NCBI GenBank assembly: GCA_901538445.1
Contig: LR594584.1
Location: 4,880,412-4,944,411 of the forward strand
Direction of reading: 5' to 3'
Origin: Gemmataceae bacterium
Lineage (GTDB): Bacteria; Planctomycetota; Planctomycetia; Gemmatales; Gemmataceae
Length of the DNA stretch: 64,000 bases
The notes beneath the pieces were generated by a model, which was given only the letters and a program-made list of their open reading frames with translations, did not search any database and had not been told where the DNA came from. Shown here in pieces: positions 35,564 to 43,828 of this stretch. How positions within the stretch are numbered: position 1 is the first letter of the stretch; every line of letters begins with the position of its first letter. The position numbers were made by a program, and so were the translations under genes.

Positions 35564-36843
35564 GAGAATCGAACGTTCTCGGGGAGACTCGGAAACCCGC
35601 CCGGTGCGGGCGTGTGTGCGGGGTGGTGGCCGAACCGGTTCAACAGCGCGGAAACGACGTCTTTCGTAAGGTTGCTCGTCGAACCCAGGAACAGCCAGCC
35701 CTCGCACAGACCGCCGAGGTACGGCGACTCGGCCAGGGCTTTCGCGCCCTTGTCCGAGATGATGTTACTCGACAGGTTCAGCCGCCGCAGGTTCGCGAGG
35801 TGCGGCGAATTCGCGAGAGCCACGGCATCGTCATCGGTCGCGTGCTGGATGAACTCAAGCTCTCGGAGGTTTCGCATGTGCGGCGACGCCGCCACGGCCT
35901 TCGCGCCGCGCGCCGTAATGCGGAGGCGGATCAGGCCTGCGGCGTTCGGCGAATTTACGACGGTCTCCAGACTCTCAACGACGGAATCCAACACCGTGAG
36001 GTCTTCGAGTTTGGTCAGGAACTTCGAGGTCGCGAGCGCCCGTGCCCCGTCCGGACCGCCACAATAGCCGAGATGCAATTCTCGTAGCCCCGCAAGGTTG
36101 GGCGACTCGGCAAGCGCTCGCACGCCGGTGGTGCCGCCGATATTCCGATCGATGTGAAGTGCCCGCAAGTTCGACAGGTGCGGAGACTGCGCCAGAGCCG
36201 TGAGCCCCACGTCCGACATGCGGTTCTCGGACAGCCGGAGATCCGTGAGCGCCGCGAGGTTCGGACACGTTGCGATGGCCGCCGCTCCCTCGTCGTCGAT
36301 CGCCTCCGTCGCGAGGTCGAGGTGCGCGAGACGCGGGCAGTTCGCGAGCGCGAGCAACTCCCGCGTGTGGGCACCCGTGAAGCTCCGCCCGTGTGCGATC
36401 TGCAAGCGGCGGATGCGGTTGAACACCGGGCTGCGACCGAACGCCGCGAACTCGTTGCGGTCGGTCAGCGAGAGGCCGAGCAGCGGCACGGTCGCGGCGA
36501 TTCGACCGCCCTTCTGCACGAAGTTCTTCGCGCTCGACACGCTGACCGAGTCCACGAACCCGCGCCGGAACTGCCCCCACGTGACGCCGGGTATGTTGGG
36601 GAGTTCCAGTCGCCACTCCGCGATCTTGCTGCCCCACCGGCGGAGGATGTCGTGCGCCGCGGGGAGCCAGTCGGGGCGGTAGCGGGGCAGCGGGTCGAGC
36701 GCGATCTGGGCACGGATGAACCCGGCCCGCGCGACGTCGTCCGCGCCGCCCTGCTCCTCGAGCCAGTCGGCGAACGCGAGCCGCGGCGTGTCCTCCTCGG
36801 GGTTGGCGCAGATCGCCGCGAGGAGCTGCTTGCGTTCGCTCAC
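35560..36843 (-). CDS. TIGR02996-domain leucine-rich-repeat protein
   Basis: A 427-residue protein. The N-terminus MSERKQLLAAICANPEEDTP and LAFADWLEEQGG are the TIGR02996 repeat-companion domain, which is abundant in Gemmata-like genomes. At least eight leucine-rich repeats follow (LTDLRLSENRMSDVGLTALA; LRRLNLSSNIISDKGAKALA). No signal or membrane helix is present, so it should act in the cytoplasm as a binding scaffold. The GTG start at 36843 overlaps the methyltransferase stop by four bases and its own stop overlaps tsaD, giving coupled translation on both sides. Confidence 0.85.
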   Translation of the reverse strand: MSERKQLLAAICANPEEDTPRLAFADWLEEQGGADDVARAGFIRAQIALDPLPRYRPDWLPAAHDILRRWGSKIAEWRLELPNIPGVTWGQFRRGFVDSVSVSSAKNFVQKGGRIAATVPLLGLSLTDRNEFAAFGRSPVFNRIRRLQIAHGRSFTGAHTRELLALANCPRLAHLDLATEAIDDEGAAAIATCPNLAALTDLRLSENRMSDVGLTALAQSPHLSNLRALHIDRNIGGTTGVRALAESPNLAGLRELHLGYCGGPDGARALATSKFLTKLEDLTVLDSVVESLETVVNSPNAAGLIRLRITARGAKAVAASPHMRNLRELEFIQHATDDDAVALANSPHLANLRRLNLSSNIISDKGAKALAESPYLGGLCEGWLFLGSTSNLTKDVVSALLNRFGHHPAHTPAPGGFPSLPENVRFS

Positions 36844-37592
36844 GACACCCGCCCAAGACGCATCGAGAACTTCCACCGCACGGGCCGCACGGTGGCCGGG
36901 TCGCCCCACACCGCGGCGAGTTCCTCGCTGATCGCCGGCATCGGGCTGTGCCCGAACTTCTGCTCGTACTTCCGCACCGCCGACCAGGTGTTGATGTAGC
37001 CGACGAAGTGCGCCAGGTCCCACTGGGCCGTCATCTTGAAGTGCGGCCGCTCCAGTTCGGGGAACGGGAACGGGAGCGTGCGGTACCCCGCGTCGGCGTA
37101 GGCCCGCTCGGGCGGCCAGTACGGGCGGACGTACCGGTTCTGCACCTGCTCCATCACGGGCTCGATCTCGGTGTGGAGCGCGTCGAGGTCGTAGGTCCAC
37201 GCGGCGATCACGCCGCCCGGTTTCGCGACCCGCCGCACCTCCGCGTAGAACCGGTCGAGGTCGAACCAGTGGACGGCCTGCGCGACGGTGACGAGGTCCA
37301 CGCTCGCGTCTGGGAGCGGGCACTTCTCGGCCGGTGCGGCGGCGTACTCGACGTGCGGGTGCGGCTCGGCGTTGGCGAGCTGGCCGGCGCTGGCGTCGGT
37401 GGCGAACACCTTCGCGAAGTGGCCCGCGAGTGCGACCGCGGCCTGCCCGTTGCCGGTGCCGCAGTCCCACGCGAGGTCGCGGCCCGGCGCGGCCTCGGCC
37501 AGGAACGCGAACAGCGCCGGCGGGTACACGGGGCGGTACGCGCGGTAGTCGCCGGCCACGCCGGAGAAGTGGTCGTGGAACGGGTCGCTCAT
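36840..37592 (-). CDS. Class I SAM methyltransferase
   Basis: A 250-residue methyltransferase of the UbiE/methyltransferase-11 type. The opening DHFSGVAGDYRAYRPVYPPA, motif I LAWDCGTGNGQAAVALAGHF, DASAGQLANAEPHP and the post-motif segment VDLVTVAQAVHWFDLDRFYA are characteristic of the small-molecule group. GGVIAAWTYD lies after it. The substrate is unknown. Its ATG at 37592 overlaps the DUF4240 stop, and its stop overlaps the leucine-rich-repeat gene start, so it is the second gene of the coupled operon. Confidence 0.83.
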   Translation of the reverse strand: MSDPFHDHFSGVAGDYRAYRPVYPPALFAFLAEAAPGRDLAWDCGTGNGQAAVALAGHFAKVFATDASAGQLANAEPHPHVEYAAAPAEKCPLPDASVDLVTVAQAVHWFDLDRFYAEVRRVAKPGGVIAAWTYDLDALHTEIEPVMEQVQNRYVRPYWPPERAYADAGYRTLPFPFPELERPHFKMTAQWDLAHFVGYINTWSAVRKYEQKFGHSPMPAISEELAAVWGDPATVRPVRWKFSMRLGRVS

Positions 37593-38122
37593 TCGGTCGC
37601 CTCGGCGGGCGGGGTCAGGTACAGGTGGCACAGCCGCGGGTACCGCTTCCGCAGCTCCGCCTCGTCCTCGAAGTCGAAGTCCGGCCCCTCCGGCGGGGGC
37701 GGCGGGGCGTCTTTCTCGACCTTGTCGAGGCGCTCGAAGAAGTCGCTCATGCCGGTCTTCGCTTCGTAGACGCGGAGCGCCGCGGCGTCGATGCCGAACC
37801 CGTCCACGGGGTCGCCGTCGAGGATCTCGGCGAGCGAGTCGGGGTTCCGCAGCGCCGCCTCGTAGGGGTGCCGGCCGCGGGCCACGAGCCACACGCGGAA
37901 GTCGCGGAACCCGTCGTCGGAGCACCCGCCGTTGATGACGTGCGCCGCGCCCCACAGGGCGATCGTGTTCGCCGACGCGACCGCCTCGTCGAACCTGGCC
38001 TGGAACTCGACCACTTCGAACCACTTGAGCTGCCCGAGCCGGTCCATCACCGCCTCGAAGTGCTCGATGGCGTCGGGCCGGTACGCGTCCTCGATCACCT
38101 TCCAGAACGGCTTCCAGTCCAT
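37589..38122 (-). CDS. DUF4240 domain protein
   Basis: A 177-residue soluble protein starting MDWKPFWKVIEDAYRPDAIE. The segment IEHFEAVMDRLGQLKWFEVV, then ALWGAAHVINGGCSDDGFRD and FRVWLVARGRHPYEAALRNP, is the DUF4240 signature, a family seen often in actinobacteria and planctomycetes and suspected of binding or immunity-type roles without proof. A strong ribosome site (GGGAGG) precedes ATG 38122. It is the first gene of the four-gene operon that ends in tsaD. Confidence 0.82.
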   Translation of the reverse strand: MDWKPFWKVIEDAYRPDAIEHFEAVMDRLGQLKWFEVVEFQARFDEAVASANTIALWGAAHVINGGCSDDGFRDFRVWLVARGRHPYEAALRNPDSLAEILDGDPVDGFGIDAAALRVYEAKTGMSDFFERLDKVEKDAPPPPPEGPDFDFEDEAELRKRYPRLCHLYLTPPAEATE

Positions 38123-38145
38123 CGCACACCTCCCGGGGAGAGCGG

Positions 38146-38754
38146 TCACGGCGTCGGTGCGGTTACAGGGAACAGTTCGGCGAGCGGCATGCGGAACCCC
38201 GGGATAATCGGGTCGCCGGTCAACTCATCGGCCCGCGTCAGGACGCGGACCTGTGTGGGCGACCTGAAGACGAACACCTGCTCGACGTGCGAGTACACGT
38301 GCCACACCTGCTGCACGCCGGCCGCGAAGTACTCCGCGAGCTTGTCGAGGACGTCGAACGCTTTATCGGTCGGGCTGATGACCTCCACGGCCAACTCCGG
38401 GACCACGGGCCACGCATTGACCCGCGGAATCGGTCGGGCTTGAGGCCAACGTGCGAAGGACACGAACGCCACGTCAGGCTTGCGGTCGTTTCCGCTCTCC
38501 GGAAAGCCGAACATGGTCTCGAACACACCCCAACCGAGGTTGTTCGCGAGACAGAACGGGGCGAACCGGCTGTAGAGGTTCGCAGCCACCAAGTTCTCGA
38601 TGAGCCCCATGCTCTTCTCCACCCGAACGCCCTTGATGACCTCGAAGAGCCGCTCGCCGTGGTAGTCGTAGGGGTCGGGGAGCAACCGAACGGGCGTCGG
38701 TTGCGCCGGTGGGGGCGTTCGGGTGATTGGCTGCGGTTCAGCAACGGTGCTCAC
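38146..38754 (-). CDS. Uma2-family PD-(D/E)XK protein
   Basis: A 202-residue Uma2-type protein, a nuclease-fold family massively expanded in Planctomycetes and cyanobacteria. The core KPDVAFVSFARWP, the EVISPTDKAFDVLDKLAEYF segment with the expected acidic and lysine residues, and the end FVFRSPTQVRVL are typical. The start is GTG 38754, with GGAGGACGCATC upstream. It ends 23 bases before the DUF4240 gene on the same strand, but has no overlap. A palindromic repeat lies just upstream at 38771-38797. Whether members cut DNA is unproven. Confidence 0.82.
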   Translation of the reverse strand: MSTVAEPQPITRTPPPAQPTPVRLLPDPYDYHGERLFEVIKGVRVEKSMGLIENLVAANLYSRFAPFCLANNLGWGVFETMFGFPESGNDRKPDVAFVSFARWPQARPIPRVNAWPVVPELAVEVISPTDKAFDVLDKLAEYFAAGVQQVWHVYSHVEQVFVFRSPTQVRVLTRADELTGDPIIPGFRMPLAELFPVTAPTP

Positions 38755-38770
38755 GATGCGTCCTCCGGAC

Positions 38771-38797
38771 TCCCGGGCTGACGCCCCGGGCTCGCCA
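38771..38797. repeat. Short palindromic repeat, GGCGAGCC family (half copy)
   Basis: Contains the hairpin CCCGGG-CTGACGC-CCCGGG flanked by CTCGCCAAT. The complement reads TTGGCGAGCCCGGGGCGTCA, which matches the arm of the repeat at 21927 except for small changes, so it looks like a single half element. It lies in the gap between the TatD-like and Uma2 genes. Confidence 0.6.
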
Positions 38798-38804
38798 ATG
38801 ACGT

Positions 38805-39665
38805 TCAGTACCCCGCCTTCGCGGCCTGGGGCGACGCGACGCCGTTGGCGCTCGGCTCGGGCGGCCACTCCTTCCAGTTGTTCGCCTGCCGCCAGAACGC
38901 GAGCGGGTTGTCGTACACCACCTTCTTGATCGTCGCCTCGCTGTGCCCGCGGCGCTTCATCTCCTGGATCAGTTCCGGCACCGCGAGCGGGTCCGACTTG
39001 CCCCAGTCGCCGGCCGAGTTCGCCATGATGCGGTCGGTGCCGACCATCTCGATGATGTCGCACGCACGGGCCGGGGTGCATTTCGTCGTGGGGTAGAGCG
39101 TCATCCCGCACCAGAACCCGTTGTCGAGCGCGAGCCGCACCGTGTGCTCCTCGACGTGGTCGATGCACACCCGGTGCGGGGTCACCCGGCGGTCGTTCTT
39201 GAGCATGTCCACGATCATCCGCGTCCCCTTGTACTTGTCCTCGAGGTGCGGGGTGTGGATGAGGATCAGCTCGTTGGTCTTGGCGGCGAGGTCGAGGTGT
39301 TCCTGAAACACGGTCGCCTCGTTGGCGGTGTTCTTGTTGAGCCCGATCTCGCCGATGCCGAGCACGTTCGGCTTCGAGAGGAACTCGGGGATCATGCTGA
39401 TGACCTCGCGGGACAGCGAGACGTTCTCGGCCTCCTTGGCGTTGATGCACAGCCAGCAGTAGTGGCGGACGTGGAACTGGGCGGCGCGCTTCGGCTCGTA
39501 GTCGGTGAGCTGGCGGAAGTAGTCGTGGAACCCGTGGGCGGTGCCGCGGTCGAACCCGGCCCAGAACGCGGGCTCGCTGATCGCGGCGCACTGCGCGTAG
39601 GCCATCCGCTGGTAGTCGTCCGTGGTCCGCGAGATCATGTGGATGTGCGGGTCGATGTAGTTCAT
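38805..39665 (-). CDS. TatD-like metal-dependent hydrolase
   Basis: A 286-residue TIM-barrel hydrolase of the TatD superfamily. MNYIDPHIHMISR gives the HxH metal site, NVLGIGEIGLNKNT the glutamate, ILIHTPHLED and CIDHVEEHT the later histidines, and MANSAGDWGKSDPLAVP the final aspartate. It is thus likely active as a phosphoesterase or related hydrolase on an unknown substrate. ATG 39665 is chosen; an ATG four codons upstream sits directly against its AAGGA and is poorly spaced. It is separated from the next genes on both sides. Confidence 0.8.
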   Translation of the reverse strand: MNYIDPHIHMISRTTDDYQRMAYAQCAAISEPAFWAGFDRGTAHGFHDYFRQLTDYEPKRAAQFHVRHYCWLCINAKEAENVSLSREVISMIPEFLSKPNVLGIGEIGLNKNTANEATVFQEHLDLAAKTNELILIHTPHLEDKYKGTRMIVDMLKNDRRVTPHRVCIDHVEEHTVRLALDNGFWCGMTLYPTTKCTPARACDIIEMVGTDRIMANSAGDWGKSDPLAVPELIQEMKRRGHSEATIKKVVYDNPLAFWRQANNWKEWPPEPSANGVASPQAAKAGY

Positions 39666-40426
39666 GTTTCCACTCATTTCCTTACTATTTCGTCACTTGC
39701 AAGATCGGCCCGCACGGCACATCGCACGACTACCGTGAGCGCAGTCCGCCGTACCGTTCGTGATCGCAGTCCGCTCGCACATCATCAGAATACCACTACG
39801 CCGAGCGGCAAGAAACCGCTCGGCCGGTGCCCGGAAGGTCGCGAGGCGATCTCTTGCTGGATCACCGACGAGCAGCACACGCACGCTAACGGGCCGGATG
39901 CCGCCTCAGCAGCGGGACCGGCCGTTCCGCTCGCTCGCCACACCCGAACGTGTGCGGCGAGCGAGCGCATTTGAGGCCACAACCCGTGGGTTCGGGGAGG
40001 AACTCGGCCCCCGGCGGGTGCCCCAACACCGGCCGCACACGGTCGGGGAGTAGCACGGCAGACAGGAGCAATGGCCCATGCAGCAAGACCCGCGCGGGAG
40101 CCCTCATTCTAGCCGCGGTTTCGAGAGCGCGAAAGGAAGCCGTTCACACGTCCAGCAGTTCCCACGTAGGGCCCCTCGTCCGGTCGGTCGTTGCGTTCAC
40201 CGACCCGACGGGCGCGCTAGCCCCCGTCAACACGGCCGGCGTCCGCGCCCGGGTGAGCGGCGACTGCGTCCAGGCGGTGCCGTTCCGCGAGGTGGCAGAG
40301 GTCAAGGCCGGCGGCACGCCCGCCGGCCCCCGGTGAATGGAACTGCTCCCCCCCAATCGGGGGCGTGCCGGGAACCTGACGCTCGTACCGGGCTCGGCCG
40401 ACCGGCCCGCCGCGGCGCCGCCCCCA
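39666..40426. other. Long intergenic region with two hairpins and no convincing gene
   Basis: About 760 bases. It holds a perfect eight-base hairpin at 39801-39823 (CCGAGCGG loop CCGCTCGG) and a larger stem at 39929-39967 (CGCTCGCTCGCC against GGCGAGCGAGCG). The last part, 40141-40336 on the plus strand, reads as a short coding-like stretch (VVAFTDPTGALAPVNTAGVR) without a good ribosome site or known match. It may be the remnant of a lost gene. I see no tRNA in it. Confidence 0.5.
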
Positions 40427-42505
40427 TCACCCGCTGGTCTTGACGAGGCACCGGAGCACCTCGGCGACGCTCCACGCCTGGGCGACGCACCCCCGGGGGG
40501 TGAACGGCGGCTCGGCGTCGAACACCTCGCTGACCGACCCGACGCACGCCTCGCCCAGGTGGCCGCGGAACCCGTCGAGCAGCCCCGCCGCCCCGGCCCG
40601 GTCGCCGGGGAACGCCTTCAGCCAGGCGTCGATGAACGGCCCGATGAGCCACGCCCACACCGTGCCCTGGTGGTACGCGGCGTCCCGCGCCCGCAGGTCG
40701 CCGAAGTACCGCGCCTTGTAGTCCGGGTGGCCGGGGGCGAGGGACCGCAGCCCGACCGGCGTCACCAGCGCGTCCCGCACCGCGCGGAGCACCGGCTCCC
40801 ACTTGTCCGCGTCGAGGACCGGGTGGTCGAGCGAGATCGCGAACACCTGGTTCGGCCGCAGGGCCGGGTCGGTCACGCCGTCCGGCCCGTCGAGCACGTC
40901 GAACAGGTGGCCCCCGGCGGCGTACCAGAACCGGCGGTTGAACGAGTCGCGGCACCGGGCGGCGTGGGCGGCGAGGTCCGCCCCGGCCGCGCCGCCCTCC
41001 TCCTCGCGCACCCACGCCTCCAGCACCCGGAGGGCGTTGTACCACAGTGCGTTGATCTCAACGGCCTTCCCCCGCCGCGGGGTCACCACCCAGTCGCCAA
41101 CCTTCGCGTCCATCCACGTCAACTGGTACCCCTCGGCCCCCTGGCTCAGCAGCCCGTCGGCCGGGTCCACGCGGATGCCGAACCGCGTCCCGCTGACGTG
41201 GCGGGCGACGACGTCCCTGAGTTTCGGGAGCAGTTGGCGGAGCGTGGCGCGGTCGCCGGTGGCATCGACGTACCGCTTCAGCGCGTGGAAGTACCACAGG
41301 GTCGCGTCGGCCGTGTGGTACAGCCCCTCGTGCCCCGTCTCGGGGAACAGGTTCGGGACCAGCCCGTCCCGGATGTGCTGGGCGAACGTGCGGAGGACGT
41401 ACCCGGCCTCGGCGTGCCGGCCGGTCGCCAGCGTCAGCCCTTCGAGGGCGATCATGGTGTCCCGGCCCCAGTCGGTGAACCAGTGGTACCCGGCGATGAC
41501 GGTCCGGGCCTCGTCCCCCTCCGCCCGGGCGCGGGCCTCGTCGGCGACGCGCGCGGCGGGGGTGACGATGAACTGGTCGGCGGCGAGCACGAGGGCGGCC
41601 GCGGGGCCCGACCGGGCCGCCGGCACCGCCCGGGCGACGAGCCGGGTGCGGCGGTCCGATTCGGCGGCGAGTACCTGGTCCGGGGCCACCGCGAGCACCC
41701 GCTCCCACGGCTCGGTCGAGAGCACCAGGGTGGCGTCGCGGCCGGGCACCAGGTCGAGCCGGAAGAACCCCGGCGCGAACAGCGCGCCCTGGTGCTCGTA
41801 CCCCCGCGACTCCTCGATCCGGTAGACGATGTCGGACACGCGTTCGGAGCGGACCGTGAACCCGGCGTTGCCCCCGCCGTCCACCATCATCCGCAGCACC
41901 GGGTAGCCGGGCCGGCCCGACAGCTCGAACCGGTCGTCGGCCGCCGTCAGGACGTACGGGCCGCCGGGGTGCGTCGCGACGTGGTCGTCGTGCCCGCGGA
42001 AGTGGACCGACGGCTTGAGCTTGAGGCGCGCCAACTCGGTCCCCCCGGTGAGCCGGTAGCGGACGAACACGGTGTTCTGCCGGTACGCGAAGAACACCCG
42101 CTTCTCGAACTCGACGCCCCCCACGGCGTACCGCCACACCGGGAGCCCGGCCTCGAGCCGGAAGTCCACGAGGTACTCGGCCCCGTGAATGTGGAGCCGG
42201 TTGCCCACCCTTTCCTCGCCGCCGAACGGGATCGTGCGGTAGTCCGGGAGCCGGAGGTACTCCCACAGGTGGTTGACCATCATGAGCCGGCCGAGGGGGG
42301 CCGGGTGGGCGGAGACCAGCAGGCCGTGGTACCGGCGGGTGGCCGCGCCGCTGATCGTGCCCGAGGCGTACCCGCCGAGGCCGTTGGTAACGAGCCACTC
42401 GCGCTCCAGCAGATCCTCGGGCCCCGGCCGGGGGCCGCCCCCCGCCCGGATGAGGACCTCGTCGCGGAACTCGTTCGGTGGGGGACCCGGTGGGGCGTCT
42501 GGCAT
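40427..42505 (-). CDS. Glycogen debranching enzyme, archaeal/bacterial amylo-alpha-1,6-glucosidase type
   Basis: A 692-residue GDE_C-type enzyme expected to remove alpha-1,6 branches from glycogen. The N-terminal beta domain contains EWLVTNGLGGYASGTISGAA, the usual first motif, and RRYHGLLVSAHPAPLGRLMM. The catalytic helical barrel has GYHWFTDWGRDTMIALEGLT, LSQGAEGYQLTWMDAKVGDW and AYHQGTVWAWLIGPFIDA. It is likely cytoplasmic, as there is no signal peptide. GGAGTGAACC precedes ATG 42505. A sigma-54-type promoter points at it from 42651-42666. TreZ lies 1.3 kb away, on the other side. Confidence 0.9.
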   Translation of the reverse strand: MPDAPPGPPPNEFRDEVLIRAGGGPRPGPEDLLEREWLVTNGLGGYASGTISGAATRRYHGLLVSAHPAPLGRLMMVNHLWEYLRLPDYRTIPFGGEERVGNRLHIHGAEYLVDFRLEAGLPVWRYAVGGVEFEKRVFFAYRQNTVFVRYRLTGGTELARLKLKPSVHFRGHDDHVATHPGGPYVLTAADDRFELSGRPGYPVLRMMVDGGGNAGFTVRSERVSDIVYRIEESRGYEHQGALFAPGFFRLDLVPGRDATLVLSTEPWERVLAVAPDQVLAAESDRRTRLVARAVPAARSGPAAALVLAADQFIVTPAARVADEARARAEGDEARTVIAGYHWFTDWGRDTMIALEGLTLATGRHAEAGYVLRTFAQHIRDGLVPNLFPETGHEGLYHTADATLWYFHALKRYVDATGDRATLRQLLPKLRDVVARHVSGTRFGIRVDPADGLLSQGAEGYQLTWMDAKVGDWVVTPRRGKAVEINALWYNALRVLEAWVREEEGGAAGADLAAHAARCRDSFNRRFWYAAGGHLFDVLDGPDGVTDPALRPNQVFAISLDHPVLDADKWEPVLRAVRDALVTPVGLRSLAPGHPDYKARYFGDLRARDAAYHQGTVWAWLIGPFIDAWLKAFPGDRAGAAGLLDGFRGHLGEACVGSVSEVFDAEPPFTPRGCVAQAWSVAEVLRCLVKTSG

Positions 42506-42650
42506 GGTTCACTCCGGGCCGGGCGCGTGCTGGCGGGGCTCATCTCGGTCGCCCGCCACGCGGGCGTTCCCAGCTCCGACGTGTGACGGGCGCGGGCCGG
42601 TCCCGAGGCGAACGCCTCGCGCCCGGTCCGCCCGGCCGACCGCGAGGTGT

Positions 42651-42666
42651 CGCAAAACAAGTGCCC
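42651..42666 (-). promoter_or_regulatory. Sigma-54-type promoter for the debranching enzyme gene
   Basis: On the minus strand the site reads GGGCACTTGTTTTGCG. GG (42665-42664) and GC (42653-42652) are ten bases apart, and the -12 box is TTTTGC. It fits GGCAC-N5-TTGC at every position. The gene starts about 147 bases downstream. Confidence 0.72.
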
Positions 42667-42843
42667 GATCGCCCGGCTCGGCCCGCTCCTCGCGCCGGCC
42701 GCTCACACCGACCCGCGTCTCGTGCCACCGCGCGGGCGGGTCCGGGCAACGCCGGTACACGCGTGTCACCGCCGCGGGCACTTTGCGGTCTTCTCTGACG
42801 CTCCCGTCGGCAAACCCGCGTTGACGACCGGCCCGGCCGCTCG

Positions 42844-42859
42844 CGGCACAACGGTTGCA
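42844..42859 (+). promoter_or_regulatory. Sigma-54-type promoter for the SRPBCC gene
   Basis: Reads CGGCACAACGGTTGCA, an exact match to CGGCAC-N5-TTGC. GG is at 42845-42846 and GC at 42857-42858. ATG 42897 is 38 bases beyond the GC, so the predicted start site is near 42870. It faces away from the site at 42651. Confidence 0.78.
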
Positions 42860-42896
42860 GGTTTCGGGACCGAGAAACATCACCCCGGGGAACCAC

Positions 42897-43664
42897 ATGG
42901 CCGCCACCCTTCTTACCACCGCTGCCAAGTCGATCGCCGGACCGCGCTCCCGCGTCGGGCGGGCCGTTGACGCGCTCCCGCAGGCCCGAACGAACGTGAG
43001 TGCCCCGGAGCGGGTAGTCTCGCTCGCCGCCGGCGGGGCCCTGTCGCTCCTCGGCTTCGACGGCCGCGGCCCGTCGGTCCTGTCGTCGCTCGTCGGCGGG
43101 TACCTGCTGTACCGGGCGGCGACCGGGAACTGCCCCGCGTACCAGGCACTCGGGATCAGCACGTCCGACGCGACCGCCGAGCACAGCCGCATCGCCGCCG
43201 GGCACGGCACCCGGGTGGACCACGCGGTCGTCGTGGACAAGCCGGCGGCCGAGGTGTACCGGTTCTGGCGCGACCTCGAGAACCTGCCGCGGTTCATGAC
43301 GCACATGGTCGACGTAGACACGACCACCGACGGGCGGTCGCTGTGGACCGCCCGCGGCCCCTTCGGGCTCCGGGTGCAGTGGGAAGCGGAGCTGGTCGCA
43401 GACGTGCCGGGCGAGGTGATCTCGTGGCGGTCGCTCGACGGTGCCGACGTGGACACGGCCGGCTCGGTCCACTTCACCGAACTGCCCGGGGGCCGGACCG
43501 AGGTGCGGGTCGCGCTGAAGTACGACCCGCCGGCCGGGAAGCTGGGTACCGCCGTTGCGGAACTGGTCGGGTTGGACCCCGAGGCCCAGATCCGTGCCGA
43601 CATGCAGCGGTTCAAACACATCGTCGAGACCGGCACGGTTCCCCGCGACAGCGACGCTCGGTAG
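42897..43664 (+). CDS. SRPBCC-family protein with N-terminal DUF2892-like membrane region
   Basis: A 255-residue protein. The N-terminal half has a weakly hydrophobic region (RVVSLAAGGALSLLGFDG; SSLVGGYLLYRAATGNC) of the DUF2892/YgaP type. The C-terminal half is an SRPBCC (polyketide-cyclase/START-like) fold: AVVVDKPAAEVYRFWRDLEN, LPRFMTHMVDVD, ISWRSLDGADVDTAGSVHFT and GRTEVRVALKYDPP. The ligand is unknown; proteins with this layout recur in bacterial stress gene clusters. It starts at ATG 42897 with GGGG upstream and has the cleanest sigma-54-type promoter in the window. Confidence 0.8.
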   Translation: MAATLLTTAAKSIAGPRSRVGRAVDALPQARTNVSAPERVVSLAAGGALSLLGFDGRGPSVLSSLVGGYLLYRAATGNCPAYQALGISTSDATAEHSRIAAGHGTRVDHAVVVDKPAAEVYRFWRDLENLPRFMTHMVDVDTTTDGRSLWTARGPFGLRVQWEAELVADVPGEVISWRSLDGADVDTAGSVHFTELPGGRTEVRVALKYDPPAGKLGTAVAELVGLDPEAQIRADMQRFKHIVETGTVPRDSDAR

Positions 43665-43773
43665 CGGGGCGCACCCGCCCGGCGGCACCGGTGTCCCCGT
43701 CCGGTCCGCCCGATCCGAAGGCGGGGCACGCCAGGCGACCGCGCGGCGGGCAGAGCACGCAGTCTTTCACCGC

Positions 43774-43805
43774 GGCCGCGGGGTGGTACCCACCACCCCG
43801 CGGCC
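43774..43805. terminator. Strong GC hairpin between SRPBCC and treZ
   Basis: A 14-bp perfect stem, GGCCGCGGGGTGGT-ACCC-ACCACCCCGCGGCC. There is no U-tract after it, so it may attenuate rather than stop transcription into treZ, which has no clear promoter of its own. Confidence 0.55.
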
Positions 43806-43828
43806 GGAGTTTGCGAACAGGAGGGCGG

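Larger units (their letters stand above)
42506..42896. other. Divergent regulatory region between debranching enzyme and SRPBCC genes
   Basis: About 390 bases without a gene. It holds two divergent sigma-54-type promoters (42651-42666 and 42844-42859), with about 180 bases between them. That is room for an enhancer-binding activator; the palindrome ACACGCGTGT at 42758-42767 is one candidate site. A GC-rich inverted repeat (GGCGAACGCC-type, near 42608) lies in the debranching enzyme leader. Confidence 0.6.

Noticed and set aside
39950..40336. A 128-codon frame in the gap before the debranching enzyme gene
   Set aside because: The first half overlaps a hairpin and is Ser/Arg/Pro-rich; no ribosome site or recognisable family. 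Kept only as a possible remnant.
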